Of a stretch of DNA of 64,000 nt, positions 25,004-33,819 are shown piece after piece. The stretch's first letter is position 1; each line of letters starts with the position of its first letter. Location of the stretch: NCBI GenBank assembly GCA_910589075.1, contig CAJUSK010000034.1, positions 124,001 through 188,000 on the forward strand, in the 5' to 3' direction. The position numbers and the translations under genes were made by a program. The notes under the pieces are model-generated. The model saw only the letters and a list, made by a program, of their open reading frames with translations, had not been told where the DNA came from and ran no database searches. Source of the stretch: an uncultured Lachnospiraceae bacterium (GTDB lineage Bacteria; Bacillota; Clostridia; Lachnospirales; Lachnospiraceae).

Positions 25004-25502
25004 ACATCTCAAAAGAAATCTCCCTTTTCACAAGAAAACGCCCAAATGCCTCGTCCCATAGTTTTTCCGGCGTTTTATCCGGAAGGAAACCGGAGAAGGA
25101 GACACCGGTGATACAGGTCATGGTAAGCCCGTCATAGCGGATGGTCAATACAAAGTCTTTCACATAACCGGCAGGAATATTGACTTCACTTCCCGCAATC
25201 AGCTTTTCCCGTATATCCGGTTTTACATGGAGGACGAATTTCATGCCGGTGGGTGTTTTTTTGCCCCGGATCAGGGAAAAGCAGATGGGACGGATATCTG
25301 ACCAGCAGGATAGTTCATAGGGGCGTATGGAGGGGTCTTCCCATTCTTCCGTGGAAAAAAAGCCTTTCTCCAGATGACCGTCAATGGTAAAGGTATTGTA
25401 GGTGGTGATAACCGCTTCTTTCAGCAAAAACGTATCAAAGCAGTCTGTTGCCAGGAGTTTTCCCATAAATTTTTTCAGTTCGGTGATTTTATATGCTGTC
25501 AT
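25002..25502 (-). CDS. DUF5721-like protein of unknown function
   Basis: A 166-residue cytoplasmic protein beginning MTAYKITELKKFMGKLL, with DCFDTFLLKEAVITTYNTF, WSDIRPICFSLIRGKKTP and a closing WDEAFGRFLVKREISFEM. This order matches my memory of the DUF5721 family of Lachnospiraceae, which has no assigned function; a profile search would settle it. No catalytic or membrane motif is apparent. Start 25502 follows AACGGAAAG; a longer reading to 25604 has no better site. Confidence 0.6.
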   Translation of the reverse strand: MTAYKITELKKFMGKLLATDCFDTFLLKEAVITTYNTFTIDGHLEKGFFSTEEWEDPSIRPYELSCWSDIRPICFSLIRGKKTPTGMKFVLHVKPDIREKLIAGSEVNIPAGYVKDFVLTIRYDGLTMTCITGVSFSGFLPDKTPEKLWDEAFGRFLVKREISFEM

Positions 25503-25803
25503 AGTCCGTTCCTTTCTGTTAACGAAAGTATAACAAAGGTGTAGTTTGGCTGCAATGAAAATTTTAGAAAGAGGTAAAACACCTTTACAGAACTTCCGAC
25601 CCATGATAAGATAATGTAGTAATAAAAACTACGTGTCAAAATGTCGAATGCAGACTTCTGGTAAGAGAAATAACTTGATGCGGAAAGCTGCCCGGACTGG
25701 CAGGAAGTTTTCCCTTTTGTCAATAAAAATAGAAAACCGGGAAATACTTTCTTACAGACGAAACAACCGGCATATTGGATACGTTGAACAGGCGGAGGCA
25801 GAA

Positions 25804-26640
25804 ATGGGTTATAAAATTATACTGGACAGTTGTGGGGAACTGCCGGAGGGATTGCAGAATGATCAGAGATTTGAAAGAGTTCCGTTGAGTCTGGAAGTGG
25901 GCTCCTATCATATTCTGGATGATGAGACATTTGACCAGAAGGAATTTCTGCAGAAGGTGGCACAGTGTCCCGAATGTCCCAAATCTTCCTGTCCGTCTCC
26001 GGAGCGTTATATGGAAGCCTGTCATACGGAGGCGGACCATGTTTATATTGTGACGCTTTCTTCTCATCTGAGCGGCAGCTATAACAGCGCGCAGCTGGGA
26101 CGGCAGTTGTATCTGGAACAGTACGGGCAGAAAGATATCTGCGTGGTGGATTCCCACTCCGCAAGCTGCGGACAGACGCAGATCGGCCTGCTGGCTATGG
26201 AACTGGAAGAAGCGGGGCTGGAATTTGCAGAGATAGAAAAGCGGCTGCATGCATACCGCGATGAGATGATGACCTACTTTGTGTTGGATAATCTGGAGAC
26301 ACTGCGGAAAAACGGGCGGCTTTCGGCGGTCAAGTCCGTGGTGGCGCAGACACTGAATATCAAGCCGGTCATGTCAGCCATCGAAGGCGTTATTATACAG
26401 AAAAGCCAGGCCATCGGTATCAGGAAAGCCCTGAATAAAATCGTTGAATATGTTCAGAAGGAAGTTGCCGGGCTGGAGCATAAGCGGATTATGATTACCC
26501 ATTGTAATTGCCGGGAACGGGCAGAATATGTAAAAGAATTGCTGCAGTCTAGGACCAGGGTAAAAGAAATCGTGATTCTGGATACGGCGGGTGTCAGCAG
26601 CATGTATGCCAACGACGGCGGGGTGATTATTACGGCATAG
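25804..26640 (+). CDS. DegV family fatty-acid-binding protein
   Basis: A 278-residue DegV-type protein, a family that holds a fatty acid and often presents it to fatty-acid kinase FakA. It opens YKIILDSCGELPEG and contains SSHLSGSYNSAQ with the lipid-carboxylate serine region, VVDSHSASCGQTQ and NGRLSAVKSVVAQTLNIKPV. The start at 25804 follows GGCGGAGG; reading from 25633 adds a tail unlike the family. No fakA is in the window. Confidence 0.92.
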   Translation: MGYKIILDSCGELPEGLQNDQRFERVPLSLEVGSYHILDDETFDQKEFLQKVAQCPECPKSSCPSPERYMEACHTEADHVYIVTLSSHLSGSYNSAQLGRQLYLEQYGQKDICVVDSHSASCGQTQIGLLAMELEEAGLEFAEIEKRLHAYRDEMMTYFVLDNLETLRKNGRLSAVKSVVAQTLNIKPVMSAIEGVIIQKSQAIGIRKALNKIVEYVQKEVAGLEHKRIMITHCNCRERAEYVKELLQSRTRVKEIVILDTAGVSSMYANDGGVIITA

Positions 26641-26648
26641 ACGGGCTG

Positions 26649-26694
26649 TCAAAATGAGATGTTAAAAACCGGCGTTTTTAACATCTCATTTTGA
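26649..26694 (+). terminator. Intrinsic terminator after degV
   Basis: A 20-bp perfect stem (TCAAAATGAGATGTTAAAAA with its complement at 26675-26694) around CCGGCG. Repeat A units begin right after it. Confidence 0.85.
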
Positions 26695-26840
26695 TTCATG
26701 GAAATAGAATGATCACAAAGTGTGCTTTCTCTTATTCATGACATATAGAACGTTCGTAAACTGTGCTTTCTGTTGCTCATGACAATGGAACGTTCGTAAA
26801 CTGTGCTTTCTGTTACTCATGACAATAGAACGTTCGCCCG
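26695..26840. repeat. Dispersed hairpin repeat A, four tandem units
   Basis: TCATG anchors at 26696, 26736, 26777 and 26817 give a 40-41-bp period. Units read ACAATGGAACG with core TTCGTAAACTGTG and CTTTCTGTT. The last unit runs into a CCGGCGTT / AACGCCGG hairpin at 26838-26871. Confidence 0.85.
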
Positions 26841-26878
26841 GCGTTTTTCTATGGTTAAAAGATAACGCCGGATTCCCA

Positions 26879-27172
26879 TTACATGATCTGAAAAGTCAGC
26901 GAGGAATGGGTCAGAAGATAAACAGATAAAAGCTGCAGTGCCAGAATGGCGGGCATACCCCAGACAAAGTACCAGTGCCTTGTTTTATGGCGAAAGATAT
27001 ACATGCCCAGAATGGAGCCCACACTGCCGCCAATGATGGCGATGATGAAAAGTGTGGCTTCAGGAATCCGGAAGGCGCCTTTGCGCGCCTTCCATTTGTC
27101 GATTCCCATCAGTGACAGCCCCAGAATATTCAAGATGGCAAAATAACCGGCAATCGTTAAAATTACGTCCAT
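26879..27172 (-). CDS. DUF1294 family membrane protein
   Basis: A 97-residue membrane protein with three to four helices. The family signature MGIDKWKARKGAFRIPE lies in the first loop, followed by IGGSVGSILGMYIFRHKT with the RHKTRH motif before the last helices. Function is unknown. It starts 30 bp after the argG stop behind AAGGAAAAC, so it may be the last gene of an argG transcript. Confidence 0.9.
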   Translation of the reverse strand: MDVILTIAGYFAILNILGLSLMGIDKWKARKGAFRIPEATLFIIAIIGGSVGSILGMYIFRHKTRHWYFVWGMPAILALQLLSVYLLTHSSLTFQIM

Positions 27173-27202
27173 GTGTTTTCCTTATCTCATCTCAGTCCGA
27201 AC

Positions 27203-28423
27203 TCAGTTCTTTTTTTCCGCTTCCTGCATTTTCATGGCGCGTACCTTACAGGAAAGCCCGAACAGATTGATAAAGCCTTCCGCATCATGGTGGTCATACA
27301 GATCGCCGGTGGTAAAGGAAGCGATACTTTCATTGTACAGAGAGTAGGGAGATGTGGTTCCTGCCTTAATAATGTTGCCTTTGTACAGTTTGAACTTCAC
27401 TTCTCCGGTGACATACTTCTGGGTGGATTCAATAAAGGCCTGGGTTGCCTCGCGCAGGGGGGTGAACCATTTCCCTTCGTAAACAATCTGCGCCAGTTTG
27501 TTGCCCATTTCTTCTTTTTCACGGTATGTGTCACGGTCCAGAATCAGTTCTTCAAGCTGTTGATGTGCTTCGTAGAGAATGGTTCCGCCGGGGGTTTCAT
27601 AGACACCTCTGGACTTCATGCCAACCACACGGTTTTCCACAATGTCCACGATACCGATGCCATGTTTGCCGCCCAGATCATTGAGTGTGCGGATAATATC
27701 GCTGACTTTCATCTGTTTACCGTTGACAGATGTGGGGATGCCCTGTTCAAAGGTCATAGTTACATATTCCCCTTCCTGGGGCGCTTTTTCCGGTGTGACG
27801 CCCAGTACCAGCAGATGATCGTAATCGGGTTCGCTGGCAGGGTCTTCCAGCTCCAGGCCTTCATGGCTGATATGCCAGAGGTTTCTGTCCCGGCTGTAGC
27901 TGGAATCTGCGGAGAAGGGCAGATCAATACCATGGGCCTTGCAGTATTCTATTTCGCTTTCCCGTGAGTCCAGAGTCCATTTTTCATTTCTCCAGGCAGC
28001 GATGATTTTCAGGTCGGGCGCCAGTGCCTTGATACCCAGTTCAAAACGGATCTGGTCATTGCCTTTGCCGGTAGCGCCGTGGCAGATGGCGGTGGCTCCT
28101 TCTTTTCTGGCGATTTCCACCAGTTTCTTTGCGATCAGGGGCCTTGCCATGGAAGTGCCCAGCAGATATTTGTTTTCATAAACAGCATGTCCCTGTACAC
28201 AGGGAATGATGTATTCGTCACAGAACTCATCAACCACATTTTCGATATATAACTTTGCTGCGCCACAGAACTTTGCGCGTTCTTCCAGGCCGTCCAGTTC
28301 TTCGGCCTGTCCGCAGTCCACGCAGACACAGATTACCTCATAGTCAAAATTCTCTTTTAACCAGGGGATGATTGCGGTGGTGTCCAGACCACCGGAATAA
28401 GCCAGAACGACTTTTTCTTTCAT
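27203..28423 (-). CDS. argG: Argininosuccinate synthase
   Basis: Joins citrulline and aspartate with ATP to give argininosuccinate. The N-terminal pyrophosphatase motif AYSGGLDTTAIIPWL is present, as are GNDQIRFELG, DSSYSRDRNLWHIS and GVYETPGGTIL. The 406-residue length is normal. Start 28423 lies behind GAGGAGG on the minus strand; extending to 28510 crosses the promoter. It is divergent from argC across a shared control region. argH is not in the window. Confidence 0.97.
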   Translation of the reverse strand: MKEKVVLAYSGGLDTTAIIPWLKENFDYEVICVCVDCGQAEELDGLEERAKFCGAAKLYIENVVDEFCDEYIIPCVQGHAVYENKYLLGTSMARPLIAKKLVEIARKEGATAICHGATGKGNDQIRFELGIKALAPDLKIIAAWRNEKWTLDSRESEIEYCKAHGIDLPFSADSSYSRDRNLWHISHEGLELEDPASEPDYDHLLVLGVTPEKAPQEGEYVTMTFEQGIPTSVNGKQMKVSDIIRTLNDLGGKHGIGIVDIVENRVVGMKSRGVYETPGGTILYEAHQQLEELILDRDTYREKEEMGNKLAQIVYEGKWFTPLREATQAFIESTQKYVTGEVKFKLYKGNIIKAGTTSPYSLYNESIASFTTGDLYDHHDAEGFINLFGLSCKVRAMKMQEAEKKN

Positions 28424-28498
28424 AATGAATACCTCCTCAAATTCCAGATTTTCTGTTGTATTGTTATGCGGAAAGGGCCGCATATTTTCCCTCCACCT

Positions 28499-28527
28499 AA
28501 TATACAACATACAGATTCATAATGCAA
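28499..28527 (-). promoter_or_regulatory. Sigma-A-type promoter for argG
   Basis: On the minus strand TTGCAT (28527-28522), 17-bp spacer, TATATT (28504-28499). The -35 overlaps TGCATTATGAAT, which carries two ARG-box-like half sites. Confidence 0.65.
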
Positions 28528-28558
28528 GTGAAAAAATATACATGTTTTTTTATCAATT

Positions 28559-28624
28559 TAATTAAATATTCAATAAAATGCTAAAAAAATGAAAAAATAT
28601 ACAATTAATATGTATAATTATGCA
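28559..28624. promoter_or_regulatory. ARG-box-like ArgR/AhrC operators between argG and argC
   Basis: TGTATAATTATGCA at 28611-28624 fits the 14-bp ARG box (TGAAT, four A/T, ATTCA) with one mismatch per arm. TAATTAAATATTCA at 28559-28572 is weaker. Their centres are 52 bp apart, about five helical turns. The first sits directly before the argC -35. Confidence 0.7.
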
Positions 28625-28626
28625 CA

Positions 28627-28655
28627 TTGACAGAGGCAGGTTATTAGTTTATATT
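28627..28655 (+). promoter_or_regulatory. Sigma-A-type promoter for argC
   Basis: Consensus TTGACA at 28627-28632, 17-bp spacer, TATATT at 28650-28655, with the ARG box immediately upstream. Confidence 0.8.
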
Positions 28656-28731
28656 ATTAAAGTAGATTTATGTGGATAATAACGTAAAATACAGGCCTGT
28701 CCAGAGGGGCTGGCCGGAGAAAGGAACTGAT

Positions 28732-29787
28732 ATGATCAGAGCAGGAATTATTGGCGCCACCGGATATGCGGGGGCGGAACTGGTACGGATATTGACAGCG
28801 CACAGAGAAACGGAAATTGTCTGGTATGGTTCCAGAAGTTATATAGAGCAGGCATATGGTGATATTTACAGGAATATGTTTGAAATTGTGGAGGCCAGTT
28901 GTCTGGACGATAATCTGGAAGAACTGGCAGATCGGGCGGATGTGATTTTTACGGCGACGCCCCAGGGGTATCTGGCCTCCGTTTTGAATGACAGAATACT
29001 GGAAAAGGCAAAGATTGTGGATTTAAGCGCCGACTATCGGCTGAAAGACGTGCATGTATACGAAAGCTGGTACGGTATTTCCCATGGGTCGCCCCAGTAT
29101 CTTGCAGAGGCTGTGTATGGGCTGTGCGAGCTGAACAGAGAGGAGATTAAAAAGGCCAGGCTGGTGGCCAATCCGGGCTGTTATACCACCTGTTCCATTG
29201 TAACCGCCTGGCCTCTGGTGAAAGCAGGGCTGATTGATCCGGATACATTGATTGTGGATGCCAAAAGCGGCACATCGGGTGCGGGAAGAGGTGCCAAAAC
29301 GGCAAACCTGTTCTGCGAAGTCAATGAAAACATGAAAGCCTACGGCGTGGCTTCCCACAGGCATACGCCGGAGATAGAGCAGCAGCTCGGATATGGGGCG
29401 GGCAGGCCGGTGACGGTGAGCTTTACGCCGCATCTGGCGCCCATGAACCGGGGCATCCTGGTGACGGCCTATGCCTCCCTGCGCAGGAAAGCGGACGGCA
29501 GTCTGCCGGGAGATGATGAGATCCGTGCTGCTTATCATACCTGTTATGAGGATGAAACCTTTATCCGCATACTTCCGGAGAATATCTGCCCGGAGACGAG
29601 ATGGGTGGAAGGAAGCAATTATGTGGATGTGAATTGTAAGACAGACCCAAGGACCGGAAGAGTCATAATGATGGGCGCCCTGGATAATCTGGTTAAGGGG
29701 GCGGCCGGGCAGGCCGTGCAAAATATGAATCTGCTGTTTGGTCTTCCGGAGAGCGAAGGGCTTTCCATGGTTCCGGTATTTCCCTAA
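28732..29787 (+). CDS. argC: N-acetyl-gamma-glutamyl-phosphate reductase
   Basis: The NADPH-dependent third step of arginine synthesis. IIGATGYAGAELVRIL is the nucleotide-binding start, VANPGCYTTCS holds the catalytic cysteine, and HRHTPEIEQ and PHLAPMNRGIL complete the site. 351 residues. ATG 28732 follows AAAGGAAC; starting at 28672 would add a tail without a ribosome site. It leads argC-(flippase)-(acetyltransferase)-argJ-argB-argD. Confidence 0.97.
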   Translation: MIRAGIIGATGYAGAELVRILTAHRETEIVWYGSRSYIEQAYGDIYRNMFEIVEASCLDDNLEELADRADVIFTATPQGYLASVLNDRILEKAKIVDLSADYRLKDVHVYESWYGISHGSPQYLAEAVYGLCELNREEIKKARLVANPGCYTTCSIVTAWPLVKAGLIDPDTLIVDAKSGTSGAGRGAKTANLFCEVNENMKAYGVASHRHTPEIEQQLGYGAGRPVTVSFTPHLAPMNRGILVTAYASLRRKADGSLPGDDEIRAAYHTCYEDETFIRILPENICPETRWVEGSNYVDVNCKTDPRTGRVIMMGALDNLVKGAAGQAVQNMNLLFGLPESEGLSMVPVFP

Positions 29788-29821
29788 TGCGGCCGGACGG
29801 ATATAACAGATAGGATGGATT

Positions 29822-31987
29822 ATGGCGACAAAGAAGAAAAAAGACGCGTTTATCCTGCAGGCGGGAATTCTTGCGGCGGCAGGCATCCTCTGCAGGATTA
29901 TCGGTATTCTGTACCGGAGTCCTTTAACCAGCATTATCGGGGATGAGGGAAACGGATATTACAGCGCCGCATATAACTTTTATACCATTATCCTGCTGGT
30001 GTCTTCCTACAGTATACCTTCCGCAATATCCAAAGTGATTGCGGGGAAACTGGCGCTCAGGGAATATAAAAACGCTTACAGGGTATTTCAGTGCGCGCTG
30101 ATTTATGTGCTGGTCATCGGGGGGATTGCCAGCCTGTTTACATTTTTCTGCGCGGGGTTTCTGGTCAAGGAAAACTCTGCCGCAGTGCTTCGCGTATTTG
30201 CCCCGACGATTTTCTTTTCGGGGCTTCTGGGGGTACTCAGAGGATATTTTCAGGCCCATGGGACTATGATGCAGACATCGGTGTCCCAGATTCTGGAGCA
30301 GATATTGAATGCGGCGGTGAGCATCGGTGCCGCCTATGGCTTTGTGTCGCTGGCAGAGCGGGAGTCTGATACCACACGGGCTGTTTATGGTGCCGCGGGA
30401 AGTGCCCTGGGAACAGGCGCGGGCGTTTTGATTGCGCTGCTGTTTATGTGCGGGGTATATGTGCTCAACCGGAAGATGATCAGCCGAAGGATCCATAAAG
30501 ATACGGAACATGCAGAGGATTCCTATAAAAAGATATTCGGCATGATTATCGGTATGGTGACACCGATCATTCTCAGCACCTTTATTTACAATTTCAGTAC
30601 CTCCCTGAACCAGACGATTTATACCAATATTCTGTCGGAAATCAAGGGGATGGCAGAGGCGGAGATTGCCACCATGTACGGTATTTTTGCCGGAAAGGCG
30701 GTGGTCATCTCCAATGTTCCCATTGCGCTGGCTTCGGCTATGTCGGCGGCGATCATTCCGGCGGTATCTTCCTCTTTTGCACTGGGGGATATGAAACAGG
30801 TACGGGAGAAGATTGCAGAGGCGGTACACACCACCATGCTGATTGCCATTCCTTCGGCGGTGGGGCTGACTGTCCTGGCCAGGCCGGTGACAGAACTTCT
30901 CTTTCCGCAGAAGGCGTCTCTGGATCAGGCGGCCATGCTGCTTTCTTCCATCAGTGTTACCGTTATATTTTACAGTCTTTCCACCATTACCAACGGGGTA
31001 TTGCAGGCGGCGGGGAAAGTCAACCTGCCGGTCATCAATGCGGCCGGCGCCCTGGTGGTGCAGACCGGCGCTTTGGTGGCGCTGCTGCTCTATACGGATG
31101 TGGGACTGTATGCGCTTTCCATTGCCATGGTTGTCTATTCTTTCCTGATGTGCGTGCTGAACCAGATTGCGGCCAGACGGACCCTGCGCTATAAACAGGA
31201 GCTGATGAAAACATTTTTCAAACCGTTGTGCGCGGCTTTTCTGATGGGAATTTGTGCGTATTTTGTATACCAGGGCATTTATGCTCTGCTGCCTGTGAAC
31301 ATTGCAGCGCTGGTGCCGTCCATTTTGCTGGCGTTTATTGTATACTTTGCGGTGCTGATGGCATTGGGCGGTGTGGAAGAAGCAGATCTGCGTCGTCTGC
31401 CCAAAGGATATCTTCTGGCGAAAATCGGAAAGAAATGTTATCTGCTGAGAGATCCGGAGCATACAAAAACACCACCGAAATCAAAAGGGAAAAGCAGCGG
31501 GCAAAAGAAGAAGACAGCAGGCGCTTCCCGCGCTGCAGACGGAGAAAACAATCTGGAACGGCAGAGAACCGTAAAAGGCAAAACCATGGAGACGGGAACC
31601 AATACGGCAAAACCGGAACGTCTGTCCAAAACTGCTGCCATGCCGGATCAACGCGCATCGGAGAGCGGCAGAATACCGGTGAGGAAACGGACATCGGAAA
31701 CCGGCCGGGAGCCGGCCAAGAAGAAACGGCCCAGGCCGGAGCAGGCAGGAGCCGGGGAAAAACGGCCCAGGCCGGAGCAGGCAGGAGCCGGGGAAAAGCG
31801 GATCAGGCCGGATCAGACAGGAGCCAGGGAAAAACGGCCCAGGCCGGAGCAGACAGGAGCCGGGGAAAAGCGGCTCAGACAGGGGCAGGCAAAAACCAGG
31901 GAAAAACGGCCCGGACAGGGGCAGGCAGGAGCCGGGGAAAAACGGTCCGGACAGGGAGCCGTAAAGAAAAAGAGGAAAGAGCCATGA
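29822..31987 (+). CDS. MOP-superfamily flippase (SpoVB/polysaccharide-exporter type) with repetitive basic tail
   Basis: A 721-residue membrane protein. Residues about 10-535 contain 14 or so helices of the MATE/MurJ/SpoVB class (ILAAAGILCRIIGILYRSPL at the start), which move lipid-linked sugars across the membrane. Residues about 540-721 are a highly basic Lys/Arg/Pro/Gly/Gln tail with seven 12-residue repeats such as EKRPRPEQAGAG. Its place inside the arginine cluster, between argC and argJ, is unexplained. The stop overlaps the acetyltransferase start. SpoVB or MurJ is possible; substrate unknown. Confidence 0.8.
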   Translation: MATKKKKDAFILQAGILAAAGILCRIIGILYRSPLTSIIGDEGNGYYSAAYNFYTIILLVSSYSIPSAISKVIAGKLALREYKNAYRVFQCALIYVLVIGGIASLFTFFCAGFLVKENSAAVLRVFAPTIFFSGLLGVLRGYFQAHGTMMQTSVSQILEQILNAAVSIGAAYGFVSLAERESDTTRAVYGAAGSALGTGAGVLIALLFMCGVYVLNRKMISRRIHKDTEHAEDSYKKIFGMIIGMVTPIILSTFIYNFSTSLNQTIYTNILSEIKGMAEAEIATMYGIFAGKAVVISNVPIALASAMSAAIIPAVSSSFALGDMKQVREKIAEAVHTTMLIAIPSAVGLTVLARPVTELLFPQKASLDQAAMLLSSISVTVIFYSLSTITNGVLQAAGKVNLPVINAAGALVVQTGALVALLLYTDVGLYALSIAMVVYSFLMCVLNQIAARRTLRYKQELMKTFFKPLCAAFLMGICAYFVYQGIYALLPVNIAALVPSILLAFIVYFAVLMALGGVEEADLRRLPKGYLLAKIGKKCYLLRDPEHTKTPPKSKGKSSGQKKKTAGASRAADGENNLERQRTVKGKTMETGTNTAKPERLSKTAAMPDQRASESGRIPVRKRTSETGREPAKKKRPRPEQAGAGEKRPRPEQAGAGEKRIRPDQTGAREKRPRPEQTGAGEKRLRQGQAKTREKRPGQGQAGAGEKRSGQGAVKKKRKEP
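31724..31960 (+). repeat. 36-bp coding tandem repeat (about seven units)
   Basis: Units start at 31724, 31760, 31796, 31832, 31868, 31904 and 31940, each AAACGG followed by CCCAGGCCGGAGCAGG or close variants. They encode 12-residue basic repeats. The frame used by the downstream acetyltransferase is also free of stops through the whole tract. Confidence 0.9.
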
Positions 31988-32427
31988 TACGGGAAATGAG
32001 ATTGGAAGATTACGACCAGGTGTACGCGCTTTGGATGAGCGTAAAGGGATTTGCCATGCGGAGTGTGGATGATTCCAGAGAAGGGGTGGAGCGGTTTCTT
32101 GCCAGAAACCCCCATATCAGCGTGGTGGCGGAAGAAGAGGGGCAGATTGTAGGTGCGATCCTCTGTGGTCATGACGGCCGGCGGGGCTGTCTGTATCATG
32201 TATGTGTATCCGACAGGTGGCGCAGACGCGGGATCGGTACGGCGATGGTGGTATTTGCCATGGAAGCGCTGAAACGTGAAAAAATCAGCAAGGTGTCCCT
32301 GATCGCTTTTACTGCCAATGACATTGGCAACGCTTTCTGGAACCGGATCGGCTGGACAAGGCGTGAGGATCTGAACTACTATGATTTTGTATTAAACCGG
32401 GAAAATATTGTGGCGTTTAATCAATAA
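31984..32427 (+). CDS. GNAT family N-acetyltransferase
   Basis: A 147-residue acetyl-CoA-dependent acetyltransferase. MIREMRLEDYDQVYALW is the usual start, VGAILCGHDGRRG the beta-4 region, VCVSDRWRRRGIGTAMV the pyrophosphate-binding motif A, and NDIGNAFWNRIGW motif B. Its position in the arginine cluster suggests an amino-acid or glutamate-like substrate, but ArgJ already supplies acetylglutamate, so this is unproven. It is coupled by ATGA to the flippase gene. Confidence 0.88.
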   Translation: MIREMRLEDYDQVYALWMSVKGFAMRSVDDSREGVERFLARNPHISVVAEEEGQIVGAILCGHDGRRGCLYHVCVSDRWRRRGIGTAMVVFAMEALKREKISKVSLIAFTANDIGNAFWNRIGWTRREDLNYYDFVLNRENIVAFNQ

Positions 32428-32530
32428 TGGGTGTGAATAAAGGCGCGGCAGCAGATCGGGCCTGCGTACCATGAAGCGGGGAGAGGCAGGCAGGATAAGG
32501 ACGCGGTGGAAAGAGGAGAAAAGAAAACAG

Positions 32531-33766
32531 ATGATGGATCAAATGGAATGGATACAGGGCGGTGTAACGGCAGCCACAGGATTTTTGGCAGCGGGTGCGG
32601 CGGCCGGGGTAAAATATCAGGGCAGAAAGGATATGGCGCTGATTTACAGTGAAACGCCCTGTGTGGCAGCCGGGGTGTTTACCGGGAACCTGGTGAAAGC
32701 GGCGCCGGTTTTGTGGGACCGGGAAATTGTGACAGGAGATAAGACTGTGCATGCGGTGGTTGTAAACTCCGGAATTGCCAATGCGTGCACGGGGCAGCAG
32801 GGACGTGACTGCTGCCGGGAGACCGCCGATGCGGTGGGTCTTGCACTGGATATTCCGGCGGACGGTGTGCTGGTGGCTTCCACAGGTGTTATCGGCATGC
32901 AGCTTCCCATGGATAAGGTGAGAGCGGGGGTATCTGTGCTGGCCGGGGAATTGTCAGATACATTGCAGGCCGGAACGGATGCGGCGTGTGCCATTATGAC
33001 CACAGATACCCTGTGCAAAGAGGCGGCTGTCACAGTGACCATTGGCGGCAGATTGGTGACAGTGGGCGGTATGTGCAAAGGTTCCGGGATGATTCACCCC
33101 AATATGTGTACGATGCTGGGGTTTGTGACAACGGATGTCTGTATTACAAAAGAACTGTTGCAGGAAGCGCTGCGCAGCGATGTGCAGGATACTTTTAATA
33201 TGATTTCGGTGGATGGGGACACTTCCACAAATGATACGCTGCTTGTCCTGGCCAACGGAGGTGCGGGAAATCCGGTGATTTCTGAAAAGGGAGAAGACTA
33301 TGAACGCTTCTGTACTGCCCTCCATGCGGTGAACGAAACACTGGCCAGAAAGATGGCGGGAGACGGAGAGGGAGCCACGGCTCTCTTTGAGACGAAAGTG
33401 ATTCATGCGGCCAGCAAGGAAGAGGCCAGGAGGCTGGCCAAATCCGTTATCTGTTCCAGTCTCACCAAGGCGGCTGTTTTCGGACATGACGCCAACTGGG
33501 GCAGGATTTTGTGTGCGCTGGGGTATTCGGGGGCTTCCTTTGATCCCGAGCGTATGGAACTGTATTTTGAGAGCAGCGAAGGAAAGATGCTGATCTATCA
33601 GGACGGACAGGCTGTGGACTACAGCGAGGAAGCGGCGGCCAGAATCTTGTCTGCGCCGGAAGTGACGGTGATTGCGGATATGAAAATGGGAGATGCCTGT
33701 GCCAGTGCATGGGGATGCGATCTGAGTTATGACTATGTAAAAATCAATGCGGATTACCGTTCCTGA
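32531..33766 (+). CDS. argJ: Glutamate N-acetyltransferase / amino-acid acetyltransferase ArgJ
   Basis: Recycles the acetyl group from acetylornithine to glutamate. The proenzyme cleaves itself before a conserved threonine; here the motif is MCTMLG with Thr194, where most relatives have ATML. GKGSGMIHPN-type residues precede it, and KAAVFGHDANWGRIL is the second conserved block. The 411 residues end in the expected YVKINADYRS. Two ATGs (32531 and 32534) follow AGAGGAG. Whether it is mono- or bifunctional cannot be told. Confidence 0.95.
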   Translation: MMDQMEWIQGGVTAATGFLAAGAAAGVKYQGRKDMALIYSETPCVAAGVFTGNLVKAAPVLWDREIVTGDKTVHAVVVNSGIANACTGQQGRDCCRETADAVGLALDIPADGVLVASTGVIGMQLPMDKVRAGVSVLAGELSDTLQAGTDAACAIMTTDTLCKEAAVTVTIGGRLVTVGGMCKGSGMIHPNMCTMLGFVTTDVCITKELLQEALRSDVQDTFNMISVDGDTSTNDTLLVLANGGAGNPVISEKGEDYERFCTALHAVNETLARKMAGDGEGATALFETKVIHAASKEEARRLAKSVICSSLTKAAVFGHDANWGRILCALGYSGASFDPERMELYFESSEGKMLIYQDGQAVDYSEEAAARILSAPEVTVIADMKMGDACASAWGCDLSYDYVKINADYRS

Positions 33767-33819
33767 GCGGCGGGGTATGCCGGCGCGGGAATGGGTGCAA
33801 AAGGGGAGAATGTGAAAAA

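Noticed and set aside
29924..31462. Long minus-strand open frame opposite the flippase gene
   Set aside because: It is a shadow of a strong plus-strand gene: no ribosome site, no recognisable family, and odd composition (His/Gln/Arg-rich).
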